This document shows, piece after piece, positions 32,616 to 45,979 of a stretch of DNA of 64,000 nt. A model generated the notes under the pieces. It ran no database searches and was not told where the DNA came from. It saw only the letters and a program-made list of their open reading frames with translations. Source of the DNA: Apus apus (taxonomy: Eukaryota > Chordata > Aves > Apodiformes > Apodidae); contig NC_067282.1 in NCBI RefSeq assembly GCF_020740795.1, positions 126,847,132-126,911,131 on the forward strand, written 5' to 3'. Position numbers and translations under genes: made by a program. Every line of letters starts with the position of its first letter. The first letter of the stretch is position 1.

Positions 32616-33499
32616 CTGGGAGGAATTCAGTCATGAAATGCATTGTGATACAAAGGGAATGGTGAACACATTATATCACAGCCCTCTTTGCGGTGCATTG
32701 GTGAATAAATAATTGCTTTTACTTTATGGTTGTATATTGCTGTTGTAGGGTCTCTGCACACAGCAAAAGATGCCAAAACAAAGTAAGAGAGTGAGGAATC
32801 TTTGTGGAGAATGTGAGCAGCCTTGGTCATTTCAAAGGCCATAAACCGTGGCAAGAAAGATATGAAGAAAGCAAGATATAGCAAGATCTAAACAGTTGGT
32901 AGCTTAAAACTAAAAACAAATACACACTGTATTGTTAGTGGTAATTTGTGATGCATGGCATATATCGGTGGTAACCTGGTTAATTAGAGTGCTATATTTA
33001 AGTCTGGTACTTTATGGTAGTTTGAAATTTCTAGCTAGGAATTCACAGAGGATTTTTCTGTAATAAGCATTGCAGCTTAGGTACAGAAATAAGCCCTCAA
33101 AGAGGAGGAAAGGGAAATTGTTAGTCTAAAAAAAGGAAAGGGGTTTTTTAAATCAGGAAGTGAATTGTTGAAGGAAAACTGAAATGTGGAAACTGCAGTG
33201 GACCTCTTCTACAAATAACTTGTAGCCAGCTTCTGTGCTGAAGCAATCCTGGGCAGAACCTTGTGCAAGACCTCACTCTATAGAAACTGAAGCTGATGAA
33301 TATTCAGGAGAAAAAAGATCAAGCAACAGATGTTGTCTGGAACTGGGACACAGATCACTACTGGCTTAACTGGTGGAGCTCCATGGGGTTTCTGTTCACC
33401 TAGTCCCCAAGGTACTCAAGGTTCCTCTGTTTTGAAGCTCTACCACTTGGTAGCATCAGCCACTAACCCTAGTTTAGTATTGCTATAAATTTGCTGAAT

Positions 33500-33566
33500 A
33501 CATTTGTTGGACTAGATGATCTTTCGAGGTCCCTTTCAACCCCTAGGCTTCTATGATTCTATGAAT
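33500..33566 (+). mobile_element. CR1 3' end fragment
   Basis: GGACTAGATGATCTTTCGAGG followed by TTCTATGATTCTATGAA is the CR1 3' terminus. The 5' limit is unclear and may reach about 33395. Confidence 0.75.
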
Positions 33567-33587
33567 ACACACACTCTGTGATTTTTC

Positions 33588-33735
33588 AGGTTGTTGATTA
33601 AGATATTAAACAATATGCACTCAGTACCAACCCCTGAGGGTCTCCTGAGAGATTCTGCCATTACTTACTTTCCTTTGAGCCTGGTAGTTCAGTTTTCAAT
33701 GCACCTAATAGTCCACCATCCAACCCACTAACTTT
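33588..33735 (-). mobile_element. CR1 internal fragment
   Basis: Reversed text equivalent to the LFNIF-region of CR1 (TTAAGATATTAAACAATATG, then CCAACCCCTGAGGG) lies directly beside the previous piece, in the opposite orientation. It is diverged. Confidence 0.5.
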
Positions 33736-33739
33736 CTCA

Positions 33740-36239
33740 GCTTTAAAATGACAATAATGTAAGAGACACTGAAAGAAGTCTTGCTAAATATATATTACAC
33801 GAGTCACTCTTCTTGCACCTACATTTCATCACAGAATGCAACCCCAGTTCACGGAAGTGCTCTAACTGCTCGGTATTTGCGTAAAAGTCAAATACCCAGA
33901 CCCTACATGAAGAGAAAGACCTTGTCCCTTGAATTATTTTCCAAAGTCTGATCTCATAGACATGCAACAGATACACTCTTAGATAAAACCTGCACAGGAG
34001 AATCATATACCTTGTAGATTCTAATAAGACTTAAGGATGCTTACACATGGATATTTTTAATGTCAAAGTGCTTCTGTACGTGCTCTGAAGCTGTGTATTA
34101 GGTGCCTGGAGAGCTTCAGTAACAAAACTTTGACTCCCTAAGGCAGGCTGCTAAATGGACTCATATGAATTGGAGCTAAAGAGCAAAAAAAATAATTGTT
34201 CCTACCCCTACGAAGTCACAGCCCCAAGCTAAAGACCAAAAGCACTATAGTCCACACTTCCCAGAGCTTTTAGATGAGAAGAGACGAAGATTTTGTATTT
34301 TGAAAGTGAGATTTTATAAGCAAATAAAAAAATATTCCCTGGGCACCAATATGAATCAAGATGAAGCAGTAGTTTTAACTTCAGCTGTTTTAATTAAACT
34401 ATTGGCCAAAGCATTTCTTTAAGTAATGTTTCCCTTCACTGTGCTTTGTAACCTCTCACTACTGCTGCTACATGTAGCGCAGCTGAAGGGACCTCAGGCT
34501 TGGTCTTTATTCCTGTCTAGTACTCCCATGGTCCTAGAATGATTATATTGAATTATTTGAGTTGTTTCAATCTGATGTTTGTGAAATAGTGTGCCCTCTC
34601 AGAATCACGGTTTCTCATCACAAAATATGCGTTGTCTACCCTGGGACATAAAAGCAGGACATCTGGAGTCATATGAGGATACTGGTGTAATTGGATGTTA
34701 TAGGAAAGAAGCCCAGAGCTTAAGACAAAGACGGATCAGATTTTTATTAATTTTGTTGTTGTTCTTGTTTGTGGTGTTGTGTTTTTAGTTTGTTTGGTTT
34801 TTAGCTCCTAGAACTTTGAACATTTGGCAGTGTTCAAAACCATAACTTAACATAACCATGTTCAATAAACATACGTTCAAAAAGCATAACAATGTTTGAA
34901 ACCACAGAATTCTCCTGATAATTCCTTCTATTTAGAAGTTGTCCTCGTGTTTGTAAACACCACAACAGCTAGTACTTTCTATGTTCTTTATTCCAATGAG
35001 TTGCACCTCTCAAATCTAGAGCTCATCTCTACAGGCACTTCTAAACAATTAACAGAAATTAAGTAAATTTAATTTAAAATGAGTACATAAAATACAGTAT
35101 TTAAAATGCATTCAGTTCCTTAACAGATACAATAATTTCAGAGACCTATGCCTTAATTCAGGCTAGAACTTTAGAAGTGAGATAAAGGGAGTCAGTTAAA
35201 ACTAATTCAGTTGTAAGCTTAAATGTAAGTGCATGGAAAAATTAAATGGAGCCAATTCACATTAAAAATTAGTTCAAGTTAATACTTTTGAGGCTTAGAC
35301 AATTAGTAGCTTATAATATGCTTTTCTGTGAAATAACATAACTATTTTAGTTATACCTTCAAACTCTAAAAAGTTCAGGCAAATGACAGCAACAAAAAAC
35401 AGGGCACATTGATAACTAGTATAACTTTTCTGAGAGTAAGGAAGGTAACAAAGGCCCCGGAGCATATAATTGAAAGTATTTCCTGTCCCATCTACTTTAG
35501 CAATAAGAAATCAAAAAAGCTTCATAGATACTGCACCTTTTTCCTTAGTATCTTCAGGCTCTGTGATATTATGCAGTGCATGGCTGTTTCCAAATTTCAG
35601 ATTAGCATATGTTATTTCTTCTGTCATAGCTGGTAAAAAGCATCAGAACAAAAAGGTAGAAAAAAAATCTAGCATTTGCAGCTAGTAAGCTAGGAAGAAA
35701 ATCTACTTCTTTCTGGGGTTTCTTTCAATATTGGCAGGCTGAAATGAAGCAGTACAGACAACAAGATACGTCTGAGCTTCCTCAATCACATTACTTCCAC
35801 AAAGGCAGATTTACCAGACTCTTGTGAGTCTATTGGTCACTGCATTCCTCTGGAGAAAAGCCCATCTTTGTTATCGTGGTAGGGCACTGCTTTGCTGGAC
35901 TATTGCTATTATCCAAAGAACTGTCCAGGGGAAATTTTTTAACATGTTTAAGTATCGTAAATGGAATAACTGAGACCATGAGACGATCTTCTAGAGCAAG
36001 AGCAAAATATTCAGTGGATGATGAAATGCCAGTGATTCTACCTGGACTAGACAGGCACACTGGCACACTCCTTAATGAAAACAGGATCAGGAGATTATAT
36101 TATTTGAGGAATTTTTCTCCCCTCTTAATGATATTTTTAAACACTTCCACAGTTGTGTAACCTGCATGATGAAAGCAGGATGTCTGCAGTTTCTGGTAAA
36201 ATTCATGCAACTTAGTAAAAATGATTAATGGAACAGAAA
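33740..36239. other. No assignable feature upstream of gene A exon 2
   Basis: Frames at 35876-36160 (plus) and 35830-36066 (minus) overlap in the same place and neither matches a known family. No phase-1 first exon for gene A was found. Confidence 0.4.
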
Positions 36240-36625
36240 GAGAGAAGACCCCAGAGAGACCTCGTAGCAGCCTTCCAGTATCTGAAGGGGACCTACAGGA
36301 AAGCTGGGTAGGGACTTTTTACAGGGGCTTATAGCAAGAGAACCAGGGGTAGTGGATTAAAATGTGGAGAGTAGAGATTTAGGTCAGACATTACAAGGAA
36401 ATTCTTCACTATGAGGGTCGTAAGACACTGGAACAGGCTGCCCAGTGAAGTTGTGGAAGCCTTATCACTGGAAGCATTCAAAGGCAGGTTGAACGGGGCT
36501 TTGAGCATCCTGGTCTAGTGGGGGGTGCCCCTGCCCATGCAGGGTGGGGGTGGAACTAGGTGATTTTTAAGATCCCTTCAAGCCAAACCACTCTATGATT
36601 CTCTGATGTCCTGATTCTATGATTA
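36240..36625 (+). mobile_element. CR1 LINE 3' fragment
   Basis: It includes the segment [19 protein letters not shown]-like (about 36421-36480) and ends with CACTCTATGATTCTCTGATG and a further ATTCTATGATT. Confidence 0.88.
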
Positions 36626-36988
36626 TCACCTAAGTGATTAATGGTAATGGGCTAGAGGCTTACGTACACTATTCTACCCTGTGTTAGAAGCATAAAGTAT
36701 TATAAAAATGAGCAGGAGTATAGACTAATCCTCCTTTGTGCTTCTGGGCTTGCATAACTGGGACTTAGGCATTCATTTTCTGTTTTGATGAGAAAATTGA
36801 CCAAATGTCATTCTTTATATTAGTGCTAAAATCAATATGACTAGTCTAAATTGGCAAAAGAAATTTAGATTATTAAAATACTGCATCAGCTATGTAGCTG
36901 GAACATAAAAAAATACATTTAATACAAAATATCCAAAAACCAGGCAAAGTTTCCAGAAACCAAACTCTACTATAAATCAGCCTGATTA

Positions 36989-37085
36989 GTTTTTTTGTTG
37001 TTTTTGTTTTAGTTTTGTTTGTTTTTATTTTTTATTTTATTTGGGGGGGGGGTTGTGTGGGGTTTTTTTGTGTTGTGTTTTTTTT
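36989..37085. repeat. T/G-rich low-complexity tract
   Basis: Runs of T with TTTG units, a ten-G run and GTTGTGTGGGG make up about 100 bp. It could form unusual DNA structures and may be poorly assembled. Confidence 0.85.
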
Positions 37086-37429
37086 AACTCCACAAGTGTG
37101 TTGGTTGAGGGAAGTGTCATTGGTAAAACGTATTTATTTCTAAATACCTGAAGTGACTCATGAGCTTTGTGCACCAAAATAATTCTGGAGCTTTTGAAAG
37201 TTGCCACTTAGGCACTGACTCAAAGGATTTCAACTTTCAGAGGCTCTTCATTGAGTTAAAGGAGACAAGCCAGCACCCAACACCTGTGAAAGTTGTAACA
37301 TTTTCATATAACATGCAAGCATTCAGAAAACAAGCATCTGTATAATAATACCCCTTTTATTTATTTGTTGCCTATTGAAACTAAATGTTGGACTATTGCT
37401 CCAGACAATCGAAAATTCTACTCATTTAA

Positions 37430-38135
37430 TGTTACGGTTTGACTGACAATCAGCAATTAAACCAGCGACAATAATGCTCTTGATCCCCTCCCCCAGGTAG
37501 GGAAAGGAGAGAGATAACAAGGAGAGAGACTTCCGGATTGGAAACTAAACCACACAGCTTTAATTAAACACTATTGACAAAAGAAAATATGTATAACTAT
37601 ATACAAATGTGTACAGGAATGTGCAAAACTCTATTGCCTCCCCCTACCCCCAGCAACTCCCACGGCATCTCCTGAGCTGTTTTGAAATGTCCTGGAGCTG
37701 CCAGAGAGAGCAGCAGAGCAGACAGGAGCTGAGGGCAGGGACAGGAGGGTCAGGAGCACAGGAGCTTAGGAATCAACGGTGATGGATAGACGGAGCCCTC
37801 CCTGGACGCCAGCCATGGACAGAAGAGACGGGAAGAAGAAGCAGGAAAGAATTTGATTTCCCTGATCTCTGACTTTACACTGAGCTTACGTAGATATATG
37901 GAGTCTGGCCAATTTTGCAGTCCGTCTAGTTAGACATACAAGTCTTCTGCCTCAGTAGCCTCTGTGGTGGCAGAGCAAAGAAGCAACCTTGGAGTCTCAG
38001 CAGTAACATAAATATTCCAGTGTTATCACTTCACTAGGTGGAAAACTTGCTGCTAGTTAAAAGATAGTTTACTTAAGGAAAAAAAAAAAAATCAGTAAAA
38101 GGAAAGTTGGCTTCATCTTGGCTCAAACCGGGATA
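37430..38135 (-). mobile_element. Solo LTR, inverted partner of the 26.6-kb LTR
   Basis: Reversed, it runs from about TATCCCGGTTTGAGCCAAGA to GTCAAACCGTAACA. The GAGCAT-ATTGTC-CTGGTTTAATTGCTGA block near its end matches the 26.6-kb LTR closely. A target duplication is not evident. No internal ERV sequence adjoins it. Confidence 0.82.
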
Positions 38136-39278
38136 AAACCATACGTGAGGTCTAAAATGAAGAAAGCAAGATAAGGCTCTAACAGAAAATCTATATAATT
38201 ATCCTGCTGTAGTATGACCATTTGTCAGCTGACAAATGCTGTCCCTTCTCCATTTCTTAACTGATCCTTATACAGAGTGAGAAAAGTTCTGGCTGTTTGA
38301 AGTATTAAAAAATGGTCTAAATGTGAGGGTTTCAATGGTTGTTTCATCTAGGTGGCTGACTAGAAGAAACTTCTGGACTTACAGGAAGAAGCCCTTGCTG
38401 TTCATTTAGCTGATATATAATTTGTTGTGCTACATCACCAAAAGTCATGAGGATTGTCCACTAGTTGGAAGTGCTGAAGGTAAATTGGAGAAAGATTTCT
38501 TGACTGAATCTAAAACATAGACTGTTTCTCATTTGTTGTAAGCAAATATAGCTACAGTTAATTCTGCTGAAAGTTTTATGGAACAGAAAAATCAAAATGG
38601 GGTGAAATTCAATAATGCAAATGGTAGGGCCACATATTTGGGAACTGTCAGCCAGGGCTGAAAAATAGAAGGACCTGAGTATAATAATATTCCCTGTGAG
38701 TTGTGTGGAACTAGGAACATACCATATCTGTTAAGATCTCACACCAGTTACATAGAAAACGTGTCTAGATAAGAGGCAGTGAAATTTAAGTGCTGGTACC
38801 TAAAGCAGTAGTGACAACACACCCTCAGAATACCCTGCATAATTTTTTTGATCACCAGGTTTTAAGAATGTTCTGATCTGTTTGGAACAGGTGAAGAGAA
38901 GGGCTGTAAAAACAGTTGGATATTGTTTCTCTCATACTTCAGGAGACTAAATTATCTTGGATTGTTTATCCTTGCTGGTTAAAGGCAACTAAGATTATTG
39001 CAGGAGAGTGCTGAAGAGTATCTGCCTAGGAGCAAAGGATTTATAACCTAGTTTATGAATATTTGAAAGATATAAGTTAGAACAAAAATCTCTTACACAG
39101 GTTAAGTGAGATTCTGTAATGCTTTCAGATAGGAGTGTCCACTATAATTCGGCCCTCCATGTAAGCTGATTTTACACTTCCAACATTCTGTTTGGAAAAA
39201 CAGACCTTTACCAAAATATAGGTTGATAGCCATACATAAGGTTCATTAACTGCAGCTTTGAAATGCCTCAGACCCCAC

Positions 39279-39425
39279 AGAGCTGTCAGAGTTGGAAGGG
39301 ACCTCTGAACACCCCCTAGTCTAACCCCCCTGCTAGGGCAGGATCCCCTACAGTAGATCACACAGGAACATGTCCAGATGGGCTATGAATGTGTCCAGAG
39401 AGGGAGACTCCACAAAAAGGTAATA
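39279..39425 (-). mobile_element. Short CR1 3' fragment
   Basis: Reversed CR1 text GTTGGAAGGGACCTCTGAAC, then GATCACACAGGAACATGTCC and GAGAGGGAGACTCCACAA, closely parallels the element at 3.84 kb. It is truncated at both ends. Confidence 0.85.
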
Positions 39426-42400
39426 AGTGATGGAGAAAACATAATTAAGGAGGGAAAAGGAAAGAGCAATCAGTTTGAGAACTCTGGTGCTAATTGGTCC
39501 TGGAGCTCATAATCAATTTCAGCGTAGCTCAACTTTAACATGGATGTAAGAGGGCTTCATGTTGGTACAAAGACCTGCAAAAGAGAAAGTTAAAGCATTT
39601 TAAAAACTGAAAATCTTAGAAGACATTATGTGCAGATCAATTAAAGAGCATGTGTTTATCTGGGATAAAAGTCATTTAATTAATTGCTTTAGTGAAATTA
39701 CTGATTCCAGAGAATCTCTTTGTATTGTAGCAACGTTGTGACTAAAAAAAAAAAAAAGCTCAGATCTTTATGCACATTACTGCCTAGTCAGGGGTAGTTC
39801 ATAAGAAGATACCAGTACAATGGGGAATCTCTTCCAGTTGTCCCTGATAGGAGGGAAAAAGAAGTAGTTTTGGGTTTTAAGATTAAGAAGCTAGAAGTGG
39901 GAGGGGATTAATCATCTGAAAGCATGAAGATCAAGATTTAACATAGGGGAGATAATGAACTTCACATTAAGCAGCTGTCACAAGACAGACACACAGAAGG
40001 CACCTGGATACTGGATGTCATATAAACAAATCTGTTGACCTTAGACTGACACTGCTTTTTATTGACATAAGAAAAGATGTAATTGTAAATCATAGTTTGG
40101 CTAGAGAATTGATGACAGGAGGAACAGTGCCACATGCTCTTCAAAACCAAATCAATGCAAATACAGACTTAAGTATCACGTGCATACTTGGCTTTCGAAG
40201 TTGAGTAATGTTGCATGCTCACTGGGCAGCAGAGGATTGACATTTCTTCAACTCATTCAGTCCAAACTTCATAAAGTTACTACATTTACTCTTTCTTACA
40301 AAAAGATTTTAGATATACATTTTATTTTTTTTTCTCTTCACTCTTTCTCTAGAGGATTGATTGTTACAGTTCCATTCAGAAGAGATGGTTTCACATTTTC
40401 TTTCAAATAAAGCTGAATTTGCAAATCTATTTTCTCGCATCAGACGCACTTGTCCTCCTCTTTTACACTGGGCACACATAGACAGCAGGGTGGTGCAGAA
40501 TTTTCCAACTAACACCAGTCCCACTCACTTTCTGGAAGCAGTTACATTCAGTGTTTTGCATGTACACTGCAGTTACAAGGGGAGAATTCTATAAGGTTAT
40601 GACAAGCCCACTTACTATACCATAGCTACCTTTTGTAGAGCATCTCAGATGTCCCTGCATTGTCCCAAAATGCCCAGCATAGCTGCATGTGATGAATCTA
40701 GACAGTAGATGTAGCCACAAGTTATAAAATAAAAACATCAAATAGTGTCCATTTGCCATGCAGAACATGACATATATTGAAAGAGGATCTGAGACATTCA
40801 AATTCTCGGTTAATAAGGATCTAAGTTGTTCCTGTTTAGTTTGCATCAGAGAAATTGCAGGAAGCTCAGTGGAAATACGAGCAGCTTTCAGCAGTGAAAC
40901 CTTGGGTTTTCCAGAAAAATGAGTAATAAGTAATTACTTGTTTCTCTTCTATGTCCCCACTTTACATTTGCATAACACTTAAAGACTAAGAGTACTTTCT
41001 AAGTCATTACTTCACCTGAGATGAAGTACAAACAATCCACCCCACGATACAAAACCTCTTTTATTGTTTAGTGTCTTAAAAGCAAGCAGATGTGGAGCCA
41101 GAGCCCCAGCTTCCATTTCACTTACGCAAATACCCTCATCAATAGTTTCAGACTATTTTGATAGTCTGGGATCTCAGGAAATTCTACTGTAATCTGGTAA
41201 ATGCTTACCCATGACACATTTATCAAACCCACTCTGACAAAACACATTGTTTTAAAAAACCACATATCTCTGAATAGTACTTCAAATGTCTCTGTTTGGA
41301 AATTTCAGAGTAATTTGCCTATACAGCCTTCTACTCTTCCAAGGCATATTCAACTCTTCAAGCTTTAGGTTTGCAAGTGATGTTATTTCTTAGAATTTTC
41401 ACTGGCAACAGACAGCTTGTAGTGTGGTTGTAGCATATGCTGTAACATTTCATGTTGAATTGATGGAACATTTTTCTGATATTGCTCATTTTCTGTAATA
41501 ACAAAGATAAGGTAGTATTAAGCATTGTAACACTGATAATGAGAACAGAAAACAGCACACTGTTCAGTCCTTGCAAGATCTTTGTTACAGATAGGCCAAT
41601 AGTAAACTAACTAGTATGCTGTCAGCATCATCTTTCTAGAACAGATTTTAGCCCTGCTTATGAAAAATGAAGTATTACAACCTCATATGGCATGAAACAA
41701 TTGAAATACCATCAATTTTTCTTTATTTAGAAAGTGTAACATATTTAGACATCCTTGAAAAACACCTGCTGTGTCTAAATTATGAAAATAGGGCACAAAC
41801 ATAGCAAGGCAGGCAAAAAAAATAATCTAAAAGACTACCAAAGGCAATAAAAATTAATAATTTATCTTTCATCAAAAACAACAGGAATAGGAAGCCTGTT
41901 AGAGAATCCACATGGACACATCAGAAGAAGGATAGAAGGTAAGGTTAAGAAGAATACAGGAGCAGTATAAAATTTACTCTCTATTGTTTTCATTACTCTA
42001 ATAAGTATTAAATATTACTGTATTTAAATGAACCATTTGATATTAAAAATTTATCTCTCTCAAAAAAACCCAACCCAACAATGCAATTCTGATGCAGTAA
42101 TTATATTGTTGCCATTCTGAACTAGCTCAAAATCTTGAACCAATAATGTAACTATTTAACGTAAAATTTTGTTATTACAGGCCTTTGTCTTAAGGAACCA
42201 AGAGCACATATGTCACTTGAACACAAGAGAAAATGTGTGTCAGGGAGTCCTGTAAAGGGTAAAAATAATTTTTCGTTTAGTAGAAAAAATTGTCCTTATC
42301 TTCATTATTTTCCTTGTTCCCTTATTTATACTGTTCTACTTTAGGTGGAGATAGGCAGGCTGATGCAAAGGACTTTAAAACAGGCAAACAGTAGTTGAAT

Positions 42401-45400
42401 TGAAATAGAGAAACAGATTTGAGAGCTTCCTTTCTGAAGTGTCAGGATGTCAAATTTTTTATTCTATTACCAAGAAAATTAATCTGAATCAGTTCCCTTC
42501 AGATTCTAAATAACCTCTCACTCCCTATGGTTAAAGGAGTTCATTTGGGTTTCATGTCTATTTGTGGTTGGTTTGTGTTTTTTTAAAGAGAACATCAGTC
42601 CCTACACTAGCCCACTCAACCATCTCCCATTTCATGTGAGCCCCTTGTTTTCACCCTTTTGGAAATATCCAGACCTTGTAAGTCAAGGGTCTATTTTGCA
42701 ATCACAGGAAAGCCAGGCTTGAGGCCTTAGAACATTGTTCCTTTTCCTGTTCTGGGATGATTCTTGCCAATAGAGATATGCTCCATTTCACAGGGTGAAA
42801 TGCTCAGGGTGAAATTGCAGTTGGTCCATGTGCCAGAGAAGACTCCCACTGCTAATTCTATAGCATCAGCCAGAACTGAGTCAGAACAGGCACGTGAGAG
42901 CTACAGCTCCCAAGTTGAATGGCCTGATGAGCCACTACCAAGCAAACAAAGACAGGTGGACTACCACATGCAGCTAACCAGGCAATTTGATAATGAAAAC
43001 TATAATTGAAAACACTGCAAAGACTAGATCTTCTCACAGATAAGTTTAGAATTGATTAATGCAGTTTTACAGGCTGCTAGTGGTTCAGGAGAATCAGCAG
43101 TTTAAAGACATAAGAGATACCATATGAAGTGATGTCATCCCCATTTGTATTTTAAGACCTTATTTTCCCAGTCCTTTGAGTAATAGCTCGAACACATGCC
43201 TTACAACTCCAAGACTTCCATTTAGTTCTAGTTTACTAGGTGTATTACTTAGTATAACAGGCTTACAGGCTGCTGAAAACTCACTCCTGGTGATATGAAA
43301 CCCCTGCAGTAGCTACGTGTATCCACAATGACACTCACTGTAATTTTGCAAGGACAGCACTCCGTGAGCTAATCTGTAAGCAACAGGAAGGTGAAGAAGC
43401 CTTCAGGAGTGACTCTTCAGGTAGCAAAATAATGACTTTATATTCCTCCCCATTCTGCCTTTAAGAACCAGTCATTCTTGCAGGGACCAAGGACCAAAGA
43501 CTCTGCAGCTCAAATCACTTTGTGTGTCCATGTCACTTTTCTCAATGAATGGGATCACTCTATTCCCTTTAAGAATTCACATTTTTCAGGATATGGAACC
43601 TTTGTAACCTTAGGTACTACAAAACCCTGAGAGGATTTTACAAGCCTTCCACCCCTGTGTACCTTCATGCAACACCACTGCCACAAGTACAGCTCACATG
43701 CTGATCCCCTGCCCATTTAGCTAACACCTCACCTTCTGGATATCGTCTGCACTACTAGATCACTAGGCTCTCATGACCTGGTTCATAGTTTCTCCACCCT
43801 GCATAGACAGCAGTTCATCACAGGGAACTACTTGGAATGAACCAACTTGTTCCCTCCAGGGAGAAACCTAAGTACCATTCTGGAGACAGCTGATGGCAGG
43901 AAGAACTACTGATGGTCATGGTGGATTGGACCAGAGCAGGGTATGTCCCATTTAGCTTTGTCAGTAGGCCTTGCACTTCCAGTCACCCCCACAGACAACA
44001 GCTGGTAAGGAGAGAGATGGGGAAGTGTACTCAGGAGACAGAGGAGACAGACTGGTGGCACTTTGGTGGGGATGACCCTAGGCAAATCTCCTGGAAGCAC
44101 CCTGGGGTAAGCCTTGGGCAAGTGATGTATCAGGGAGACCAGGAACCACCTGAAGATCTCCTCAGAAAGACCATGGCACCTGCAACCTCCCTACCATGTA
44201 CCTGTGGAGAGATCTGGTTTTCCAGGCAGCAGGCAAAGCTCGTCAGTCAGAAGAGGAGGGAAGCACATGTTTTCCTGTAGCAGTACATGGACACAGTAGT
44301 CTCTGTAAACTATCTACTTCTCTGTTAGTTACTGCCCCTGAAGGGAACTGTTGGCCTGCGGGGAGCCACCAGGCTTGATGAGCTGCTCCTCCCTGTGTGG
44401 CCCCTGGCAGCTGAGGAAAGCCAAGGGAGCCCCATGGAGATCCCAGTGGAGCAGCTAGGTAGACTAGGCAGACTCCCAGGGGACCTGGGCCAGTTCCTAT
44501 GACTGCTACTGTGGGGAAGCACCCAGGACTGGTCTGGTGGGGAGGGACACAGTAGGGCCAGGTTGGAGGTGTGGTGGCTACTGGGGGGGTGATCTGTGCC
44601 CTCTGTGGGTCTTTTGCATGGCTGAGGGGGTGGGACCTTTTGGAGATGATGTTTCCCTGAGCTGTGACCTGGCACCTGGCCCCTGCACCAGCAGGCCCTG
44701 GCACAACAAAGTGAGGCTCATGTAGGAGGGGGAGGCCACTCTCATGATGGGGCACCAGTGTCCTGAGAATCCTAGCAAGTGCTTTTACTCATTCTGAAAA
44801 CATGCACTGTATTAAATCAGATTTTGGAAATGGCAATCTTCTTTTTTCCTTAAAAGATGGAGGTAGCACTGGCAACAGGCTCCCACCTTTCCCATAAGTC
44901 TGTGGAAACCATAGTGCTGTAGGTGAACTACCTGCAGAAGGCCTGCAGGTGTTCATCCTCTCCCTAACTTTTCTTGGTGTAGCAGCAGTTTTTCTGCTGC
45001 AAATTGCTCCTAACCCATTGGATCTGGGATTTGACTGCTGAAGGATATTAATACAGTATTTGGGTTTAAATAATTGCTGAGATCCAGGAGATAGAATGAT
45101 AGCGTATCTGTATAAGGCATATATGTGATACATCTTGTGCCAGTATTATTTTGATCCAAGAGATATTGCCCCCTCTCTGAGTGACTGATGGAACTGAGTC
45201 ACAACAAGATTTAAAGTTGGGAGCTAAGATTTAAGAAAAATTTGCATTTCAGTTGGCTTTTAGTTTCTCAAGCCTAAGGAGTATAGGCTGCTCTTCTGAA
45301 GGCATTCTGGAGTCAATCTTTCCTTTTTCAGGCAGGAGTCAAAATGTCAGATGCAGGCTGGCATCTCTGTAATCCTTGTTGATCTGCCATGCTCATTAGC

Positions 45401-45477
45401 AACACTTAACCAGAACATCCTAATTTTCGTGCATTCAAACGTTGTCACTAACTGTCTAGGGCAACTCAGAAAGATTC
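39426..45477. other. Long stretch with no confirmed gene
   Basis: Mostly AT-rich. It includes a hydrophilic plus-strand frame at 42764-43009, and a GC-richer block at 43880-44780 with overlapping frames on both strands (up to 170 codons, minus 44243-44755) that show no domain. The block may be an unrecognised repeat or exon. Confidence 0.35.
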
Positions 45478-45830
45478 AGATTGGACTCCTGCTCCTGTTC
45501 AGCCGCCTGTCAGTTAACGCCCCCAGGTCCCTCTCTGCTGGGCAGCTCTCCAGCCACTCCTCCCCAAGCCTGTGGTGCCGCTGGGGGTTGATGTGGCTGA
45601 AGTGCAGGACCCAACATTTGGCCTCATTGAAACTTGTGCCATTGGCCTTGGTCCATTGATCCAGCCTGTCCAGATCCCCCTGCAGAGCCTCCCTACCCTC
45701 AAGCAGATTGAAACTCCCACTCAACTTGGCATTGTCTGCAAACTTGTAGAGGGTGCACTCTAGCCCTTCACCCAGATCATTGATAAAGATATTGAACAAA
45801 ACTGGCCCAGTTTGTGGAGGCACACAAGGG
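45478..45830 (-). mobile_element. CR1 reverse-transcriptase fragment
   Basis: The minus strand keeps an open frame of about 115 codons: [40 protein letters not shown] and [15 protein letters not shown] replaces the catalytic FADD. It lacks the 3' end. Confidence 0.9.
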
Positions 45831-45979
45831 GAAGCATCAGCTGTTTTGTGTGGCTTAAACTTGTAATAGAATTGCAGCTTTCAGATGTGAGTCCCTGGTG
45901 GAAATTTGGTTGTTGAGATTAAGCACTTTTTCATATTTGTGTGCATGGCCATGGATTCCACTCATTATCTCATACTCAC

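Noticed and set aside
35830-36160. Overlapping plus and minus frames, one with TEYFALAL resembling a YxxL motif
   Set aside because: No phase-1 donor follows the motif, and the opposite strand is equally open, which suggests chance.
38383-38448. Minus-strand ATG followed by 22 codons with IIYQLN and a GTAAGT donor, as a first exon for gene A
   Set aside because: It ends in phase 0, while gene A's transmembrane exon needs phase 1 (the phase-0 frame hits TAG). The frame is short enough to be chance.
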